Below are positions 58,968-64,000 of a DNA stretch of 64,000 nucleotides, piece after piece. A model generated the notes under the pieces. It saw nothing but the letters and a program-made list of their open reading frames with translations. It was not told where the DNA came from and ran no database searches. The DNA comes from Streptomyces mashuensis. GTDB lineage: Bacteria; Actinomycetota; Actinomycetes; Streptomycetales; Streptomycetaceae. The DNA is taken from assembly GCF_014654785.1 (NCBI RefSeq), contig NZ_BNBD01000001.1, positions 1 through 64,000 on the forward strand, written 5' to 3'. How positions within the stretch are numbered: position 1 is the stretch's first letter; each line of letters begins with the position of its first letter. A program made the translations under genes and the position numbers.

Positions 58968-60176
58968 TCAGCCCTTCTTGGCGAACTTCTTGCTCAGCGC
59001 CTCGTACACACCCTTGGCCTCCGGGCCCAGGCGCGGCCCCGCCAGCCAGGTGCTGTTGGACGGGCCGATCGAGGTGTTGGAGATCAGTACGGCCTTGCCG
59101 TCGGCGCCCCGGACGAACCAGCCGCCGCCGGAGGAGCCCCCCGTCATCGTGCAGCCGATGCGGTACATCGTGGGCTGCTGCGCGTCGATGGTCAGGCGGC
59201 CCGGCCTGTCCACGCAGTCGTACATCCGCTGGCCGTCGAAGGGCGGCGCGGCCGGGTAGCCCCAGGCGCCCATGCTCTGGATCGACTTGACCTGCGGCGT
59301 GCTGAAGTCGACCGCGAGCGCGTTGCCGACGGTCTCCTCCAGCGACTTGCCGGCGCCGGTCTCCGACCGGACGTGCAGCACGGCGAAGTCGTAGGGCGCG
59401 CCCGCGCCGCCCGTCTCGGCGCCCTGGGCGATCCACTGCGACGAGGTCTGCGCCCAGTCCGCCCACCACACGCCGTAGGGGGCGACGTCCTGCACCGGGG
59501 CGCTGTTGACCTGCGTGGCGGGCAGGCCCTTGTCGTTGTACGAGGGGACGAAGGCGATGTTGCGGTACCAGCCGCCCTGCTTGCCGGCGTGCACGCAGTG
59601 GCCCGCGGTCCACACCATGTTCGACTTGCCCGGGTGTGCCGGGTCCTTGACGACCGTCGCCGAGCAGACCATGTGGCCCTGCGGGCTGTCGAAGAACACC
59701 TTGCCGACCGGGGCGGCGTTGTCGTGGTACGGCAGGCCGACGGCCTGGGCCTTCACGGGGCGCGGCTCGGGGTCGGTGACGCCCTGGTCGCTGCTGATGC
59801 CGCCGGGCGCGGAGCCCTGGGCGCCCTGCGTGGCCAGCGTCTTGTCGCTGGAGCGGGCGTCCTTCATCGTGTCGGGCTTCCAGTGGCCCTCGATGATGGG
59901 ATTGACGAAGTCGCGGGCCTCACGCATCCACTGGTCCTTGTCCCAGTTCTTCCAGGCCCCCTCCTTCCACTTCTTCTTCCACTTCTCGAGGTCCTGGGTG
60001 GGGATCCCCTTGGGCAGGGCGGGGAGATCGTCGCTCTGCCCGCCCGCGGTCGCGCTGGGCTTGGCGTCCCCCGCGGCCTTGTCGTCCGACGGGCCGCACG
60101 CGGTCGCGGTCAGGGCCAGGACGGCGGTGAGTGCGGCGGCGGCCAGCACCGGCCGGCGTGTCGATGGCATCGGCAT
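58968..60176 (-). CDS. Trypsin-like serine protease lipoprotein
   Basis: The 402-residue protein has a lipoprotein signal with lipid-anchor Cys27 (TATACGPSDD). A Lys/Trp-rich segment (EKWKKKWKEGAWKNWDKDQW, about 60-80) and a chymotrypsin-fold domain (about 145-400) follow. The catalytic triad appears as His in TAGHCV, Asp in YDFAVLHV and Ser in MTGGSSGGGW. ATG 60176 is preferred; ATG 60170 is an alternative. It should be tethered to the outer face of the membrane. Substrate unknown. Confidence 0.88.
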   Translation of the reverse strand: MPMPSTRRPVLAAAALTAVLALTATACGPSDDKAAGDAKPSATAGGQSDDLPALPKGIPTQDLEKWKKKWKEGAWKNWDKDQWMREARDFVNPIIEGHWKPDTMKDARSSDKTLATQGAQGSAPGGISSDQGVTDPEPRPVKAQAVGLPYHDNAAPVGKVFFDSPQGHMVCSATVVKDPAHPGKSNMVWTAGHCVHAGKQGGWYRNIAFVPSYNDKGLPATQVNSAPVQDVAPYGVWWADWAQTSSQWIAQGAETGGAGAPYDFAVLHVRSETGAGKSLEETVGNALAVDFSTPQVKSIQSMGAWGYPAAPPFDGQRMYDCVDRPGRLTIDAQQPTMYRIGCTMTGGSSGGGWFVRGADGKAVLISNTSIGPSNSTWLAGPRLGPEAKGVYEALSKKFAKKG

Positions 60177-60420
60177 CGTAAGTGGGCTCCCCCTGTGTTC
60201 TGTTTGCATACGTCCGCGCGAGTTGTCATGTACCGCCTCGGGTGGAGGCGGGCCACCACTATGCCGGTGCCGGAGGAGACGGGCGCGCCGGGGTCCTCGG
60301 TTCCGGCGCGAAGGATCTTGACGCCGGACCGTGATCCGCGGCGGTTGCCGTCGTTGGTACGTACGGGGGACACCCGCCCGTAGCGACCCGGGGTGCAACG
60401 GCAGGAGGAGGTACCGAGCC

Positions 60421-61926
60421 ATGGCCATGACCCGACGACCGGCCTCGCCCGCCCTTGCGGCCGCCTTCGCCCCGGCCCTCGAGGGCGGCGCGGGAGTGGG
60501 GGCGGGGGCCGGGCCCGACGGCATCCTGCGCCGGCAGGCGGCCCGCGAGTCCGCGGCCCGGACGTACGCCCGCTCGCTGCCCATCGTGCCGGTGCGCGCC
60601 CGCGGCCTGACGATCGAGGGCGCCGACGGCCGCCGCTACCTGGACTGCCTCTCCGGCGCCGGCACCCTGGCGCTCGGCCACAACCACCCCGTGGTGCTGG
60701 AAGCCATCCGCGCGGTGCTCGACGCCGAGGCCCCGTTGCACGTCCTCGACCTGGCCACCCCGGTCAAGGACGCCTTCACCAGCGAGCTGTTCGCCACGCT
60801 CCCGGGCGACCTGGCCCGCTCGGCCCGCATCCAGTTCTGCGGGCCCGCCGGTACGGACGCGGTGGAGGCCGCGCTCAAGCTCGTCCGCACCGCCACCGGC
60901 CGCGACGGCCTGCTCGCCTTCTCCGGCGCCTACCACGGCATGACCTCCGGCGCCCTGTCCGTCTCCGGCGGCGCGCCCACCGTACGGGTGACGCGGCTGC
61001 CGTTCCCGCAGGACTACCGCTGCCCCTTCGGCGTCGGCGGCGAGGACGGCGCCCGGCTCGCGGCCCGCTGGACCGAGAGCCTGCTCGACGACCCCCGCAG
61101 CGGGGTGCGCGCCCCCGCCGGCATGATCGTCGAGCCCGTGCAGGGCGAGGGCGGCGTCCTGCCCGCCCCCGACGCCTGGCTGCGCCGCATGCGCGAGCTG
61201 ACCGCCGCCCGCGGCATCCCCCTGATCGCCGACGAGGTGCAGACGGGCGTCGGCAGGACCGGCGCCTTCTGGGCCGTCGAGCACAGCGGCGTCGTGCCCG
61301 ACGTCATGGTGCTGTCCAAGGCCATCGGCGGCAGCCTGCCCCTGGCCGTCGTCGTCTACCGCGAGGAGCTCGACTGCTGGCAGCCCGGCGACCACGCGGG
61401 AACCTTCCGCGGCAACCAGCTCGCCATGGCCGCCGGCACGGCCACCCTCCGCCACGTCCGCGAGAACGCGCTGGACCGCCGCGCCGGCGACCTCGGCCGG
61501 CGCATGCAGGAGCGGCTGCGGCAGCTGGGGCGGGAGTACGCGTGCGTGGGTGACGTCCGTGGCCGCGGGCTGATGATCGGCGTGGAGATCGTCGACCCCG
61601 AAGTGCCCGACGCCCCCGGCACCGGTCCCTGCGTCGCGGGCCCGCCGCCCCCCGCGCCCGACCTGGCCGCGGCCGTGCAGCAGGAGTGCCTGCGCCGCGG
61701 GCTCATCGTCGAGCTCGGCGGCCGCCACTCCTGCGTCGTCCGCCTGCTGCCGCCCCTCACCATCACCGACGAACAGGCCGAAGCCGTCCTGGACCGCCTC
61801 GCCGACGCCGTCGCGGCGGTCTGGCGCTCCGGCCGCCGCATCCCCGTCCCCCGGACGCCGGACACCCCCACCCCACCGGACACCCCCCGAACGCCGAAGG
61901 AGGCAGGCGCCCCGTCACCGGCCTGA
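60421..61926 (+). CDS. PLP aminotransferase, diaminobutyrate-2-oxoglutarate type (siderophore-linked)
   Basis: The 501-residue class III aminotransferase has LDCLSGAGTLALGHNHPVV, the PLP-phosphate site FCGPAGTDAVEAALKL, IADEVQTGVGRTG and the Schiff-base lysine in VLSKAIGG. Relatives make 2,4-diaminobutyrate from aspartate semialdehyde and often pair with IucA/IucC synthetases. The C-terminus has a Pro/Thr-rich tail. ATG 60421 follows AGGAGGAGG. The IucA/IucC gene begins 28 nt after its stop. No iron-regulator box was seen upstream. Confidence 0.88.
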   Translation: MAMTRRPASPALAAAFAPALEGGAGVGAGAGPDGILRRQAARESAARTYARSLPIVPVRARGLTIEGADGRRYLDCLSGAGTLALGHNHPVVLEAIRAVLDAEAPLHVLDLATPVKDAFTSELFATLPGDLARSARIQFCGPAGTDAVEAALKLVRTATGRDGLLAFSGAYHGMTSGALSVSGGAPTVRVTRLPFPQDYRCPFGVGGEDGARLAARWTESLLDDPRSGVRAPAGMIVEPVQGEGGVLPAPDAWLRRMRELTAARGIPLIADEVQTGVGRTGAFWAVEHSGVVPDVMVLSKAIGGSLPLAVVVYREELDCWQPGDHAGTFRGNQLAMAAGTATLRHVRENALDRRAGDLGRRMQERLRQLGREYACVGDVRGRGLMIGVEIVDPEVPDAPGTGPCVAGPPPPAPDLAAAVQQECLRRGLIVELGGRHSCVVRLLPPLTITDEQAEAVLDRLADAVAAVWRSGRRIPVPRTPDTPTPPDTPRTPKEAGAPSPA

Positions 61927-61954
61927 GCGCCCTGACCCGCGCGCCGCACCCCGC

Positions 61955-63886
61955 ATGAGCGCATCCTTCCCCACCGAGGCGTCCCCCGCAGGCGAGGACC
62001 GGGCCACCGCGGTGCCCCGCCAGGGCGGACGGCCCGCCCCGGCCCGGGCCGCCCTGCCCGGCCGGGCCGGCGACACGGACGTCCTGGACCACCCCGACCC
62101 GGCGGCGGCCGCCGACGCGGCCGCCGTGGAGAACCTGCTCCGCTGCTGGGTGCGGGAGAACGCCGTGGACCGCCCCGACGGCGACATCCTCTACCTCCCG
62201 CTGAACGCCAGCGGCATTCCCCTCAGCGTGCGCGTCGACCACTGGTCCCCGACCGGCTGGCACCGCTTCGGGCCCGTCACCCTCACCGGCGGGCCCGACG
62301 ACGCGCCGCCCTTCGACGCCGTCACCCTCGCCGCCCTGCTCGGCCGCGAGGCCGCCCACCGCGCCACCCGGACGGGTGAGGCACCCGCCCGCGAAGGCGC
62401 CGAACTCGCCGCCCGGGTCGCCGACTCCACCCGCCGCACCGCCCGCTTCCTCGCCCACCGGCGCGAGCACCCCGCCGAACCCGACGCCGAAGAATTGTTC
62501 CTCCACGGCGAGCAGGCCCTCCTCCTCGGACACCCCCTGCACCCCACCCCCAACAGCCGCGAGGGCCTCTCCGACGCCGAGGCCCAGGACTACTCGCCCG
62601 AACTGCGCGGCCGCTTCCCGCTGCACTGGCTCGCCGTCCACCGCTCCGTCCTCGCCTGCGACTCCGCGTGGACCGAGCGCGGCCGGGCCGTCGACGCCCC
62701 GGTCCTGGCCGCCCGCCTCGCCGGCCCCGGCCTGTCCCTGCCGGCCGACACCGTGCCCGTACCCCTGCACCCCTGGCAGGCCCGCGACCTGCCGCACCGG
62801 CCGGCCGTCGCCGCGCTGTTCGACGCCGGGCTGCTGCACGACCTCGGGCCGCACGGCGACCCCTGGTACCCCACGTCCTCCGTACGGACGGTGTACCGGC
62901 CCGGCACACCCGCGATGCTCAAGCTCTCGCTGGGGCTGCGCATCACCAACTGCCGCCGCGAGAACCTCCGCAAGGAGCTGTGGCGCGGCGTCGAGATCCA
63001 CCGCCTCCTGCGCAGCGGCCTCGCCGAGCGCTGGCGGGCCGCCTGCCCCGGCGGCATGGGCTTCGACATCGTGCGCGACCCCGCCTGGCTGGGCGTCGAC
63101 GCGCCCGGCGGAGCCCCCCTGGCCGGGGTGGACGCCGTCATCCGGCACAACCCGTTCGGGCCGGGCGACGACGCCGTGTGCGTCGCCGGGCTCGTCTCGC
63201 CCCGGCCGTGGCCGGGCCTCACGGGACCGGACGGCCGGCCCCGCTGCCGGTCCCGGCTGGCGGCCGTCGTCGGCGGCCTGGCACAGCGCACCGGCCGGCC
63301 GGCGGGCGCGGTCGCCGCCGAGTGGTTCCTGCGCTACCTGGAGGCCGTGGTGCGACCGCTGCTGTGGCTGGACGGCGAGGCCGGCATCGCCCTGGAGGCC
63401 CACCAGCAGAACACGCTCGTCCTGCTCGACGCCGACGGCTGGCCCACAGGCGGGCGGTACCGCGACAACCAGGGCTACTACTACCGCGAGTCGTACCGGG
63501 CCGCCCTCGAACAGCAGCTGCCCGGCATCGGCAAGGAGAGCGACAGCTTCGTCCCCGACGAACTGGCCGACGAACGCTTCCTCTACTACCTGGGCATCAA
63601 CAACGTCCTCGGCCTCATCGGTGCCTTCGGCTCGCAGCACCTGGCCGACGAGCACGTCCTGCTCGCGGCGCTGCGCCGGTTCCTGAAAGCGGTGGCCGGG
63701 GAGACGGGCGGTGCCTCGGGCGCCGGGCGGTCGCGGCTGCCCGAGCTGCTGCTGGACTCGCCCACCCTGCGCTGCAAGGCCAACCTGCTGACGCGGCTGC
63801 GCGGGCTCGACGAGCTGGCCGGCCCGGTGGACGGCCAGGCCGCCTACGTCACCGTCCCCAACCCCCTTGCCGCGACGGCGGGGTGA
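61955..63886 (+). CDS. IucA/IucC-family NIS siderophore synthetase
   Basis: The 643-residue enzyme belongs to the ATP-dependent synthetases that join citrate or related carboxylates to amines or alcohols. Family motifs include HPLHPTPNSREGLS near residue 195, PLHPWQARDLP, YPTSSVRTVYRPG, KLSLGLRITNCRREN, LEAHQQNTLV and YRDNQGYYYRESY. It should use the diamine supplied by the upstream aminotransferase. ATG 61955 is the first good start. The next gene overlaps its stop by GTGA. Confidence 0.92.
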   Translation: MSASFPTEASPAGEDRATAVPRQGGRPAPARAALPGRAGDTDVLDHPDPAAAADAAAVENLLRCWVRENAVDRPDGDILYLPLNASGIPLSVRVDHWSPTGWHRFGPVTLTGGPDDAPPFDAVTLAALLGREAAHRATRTGEAPAREGAELAARVADSTRRTARFLAHRREHPAEPDAEELFLHGEQALLLGHPLHPTPNSREGLSDAEAQDYSPELRGRFPLHWLAVHRSVLACDSAWTERGRAVDAPVLAARLAGPGLSLPADTVPVPLHPWQARDLPHRPAVAALFDAGLLHDLGPHGDPWYPTSSVRTVYRPGTPAMLKLSLGLRITNCRRENLRKELWRGVEIHRLLRSGLAERWRAACPGGMGFDIVRDPAWLGVDAPGGAPLAGVDAVIRHNPFGPGDDAVCVAGLVSPRPWPGLTGPDGRPRCRSRLAAVVGGLAQRTGRPAGAVAAEWFLRYLEAVVRPLLWLDGEAGIALEAHQQNTLVLLDADGWPTGGRYRDNQGYYYRESYRAALEQQLPGIGKESDSFVPDELADERFLYYLGINNVLGLIGAFGSQHLADEHVLLAALRRFLKAVAGETGGASGAGRSRLPELLLDSPTLRCKANLLTRLRGLDELAGPVDGQAAYVTVPNPLAATAG

Positions 63887-64000
63887 GGCGGGTGGCCACC
63901 GAGGGGGACGGGCTCCTTGACGACCACGCCTCCGCGAGGGGCGCCATGGACGCCGTGGGGTTCCCGGTTGGCGCAGGCGCCTCGGGTGCCCCACGGGTCG
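63883..64000 (+). CDS. Start of next gene in the siderophore-like operon (partial)
   Basis: GTG 63883 overlaps the IucA/IucC stop (GTGA), and the frame stays open to the window edge (39 codons: MRRVATEGDGLLDD then Ala/Gly-rich). The overlap style matches other operons here. Too little is visible to name it; an acyltransferase or second NIS synthetase would fit, but that is a guess. Confidence 0.4.
   Translation, partial: MRRVATEGDGLLDDHASARGAMDAVGFPVGAGASGAPRV

Noticed and set aside
60177..60420. Search for an iron-regulator (DmdR/IdeR) box before the aminotransferase
   Set aside because: No TTAGGTTAGGC-type palindrome was found by eye in this 244-bp gap, so no site is reported.

Overview
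The window is chromosomal DNA of a Streptomyces species or a very close actinomycete relative. The evidence is very high G+C with G/C-ending codons, frequent GTG and TTG starts, ATGA/GTGA overlaps, and a gene order that, from memory, follows the conserved Streptomyces block running from an rRNA operon through osaC-osaA-osaB, ftsK, rimO-pgsA-cinA-clgR, nei/lhr, recA-recX, gluABCD, miaB, miaA, dapF, an RSH gene and hflX (about SCO5746-SCO5801 in S. coelicolor). No insertion sequence, prophage or CRISPR array was seen.

Layout. 1-1051: 3' end of a 5S rRNA with terminator, a short DegT-like gene lacking the PLP-lysine core, and tRNA-Thr(GGT). 1063-10430: osmotic-stress regulators OsaC, OsaA (a giant poly-HAMP hybrid kinase) and OsaB. 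10539-17665: ftsK, a RodZ-like gene, then the overlapping rimO-pgsA-cinA genes, linked to clgR by a 37-codon reading frame. 17885-25543: dps, two small unknown genes, an lhr-nei repair operon and a terpenoid-toroid-like protein. 25624-28842: DUF3046 and AI-2E genes, then recA-recX behind two recognisable DNA-damage promoters. 28861-39388: FAD monooxygenase, gluABCD glutamate importer, a two-component pair beside a TAXI binding protein, and a secreted M28 aminopeptidase. 39630-47843: a complete four-gene type II Wadjet (jetABCD) anti-plasmid system, joined by 4-base overlaps to each other and to miaB. 47840-58892: miaB, a LigB-like gene, miaA, dapF, an RSH (p)ppGpp enzyme, an M1 peptidase and hflX. 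58968-64000: a lipoprotein serine protease and the start of an NIS-siderophore-like operon (aminotransferase, IucA/IucC synthetase, next gene cut by the window edge).

How the genes work together. A DNA-damage theme runs through 17-29 kb. The motif TTGTCAGTG-N8-TAnnnT, the RecA-independent damage promoter defined in mycobacteria, lies upstream of recA and, with one -10 mismatch, upstream of lhr-nei. A mycobacterial ClgR-type protein has been reported to act on this motif, and clgR is in the same window. The clearest accessory module is Wadjet, whose last gene runs into the ribosome-binding site of miaB. Several genes (rimO, lhr, the DUF3046 gene, the LigB-like gene, dapF) have a -10-like hexamer ending 6-7 nt before the start codon, which suggests leaderless transcripts. 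All functions are from sequence reading and family knowledge; no searches were run.
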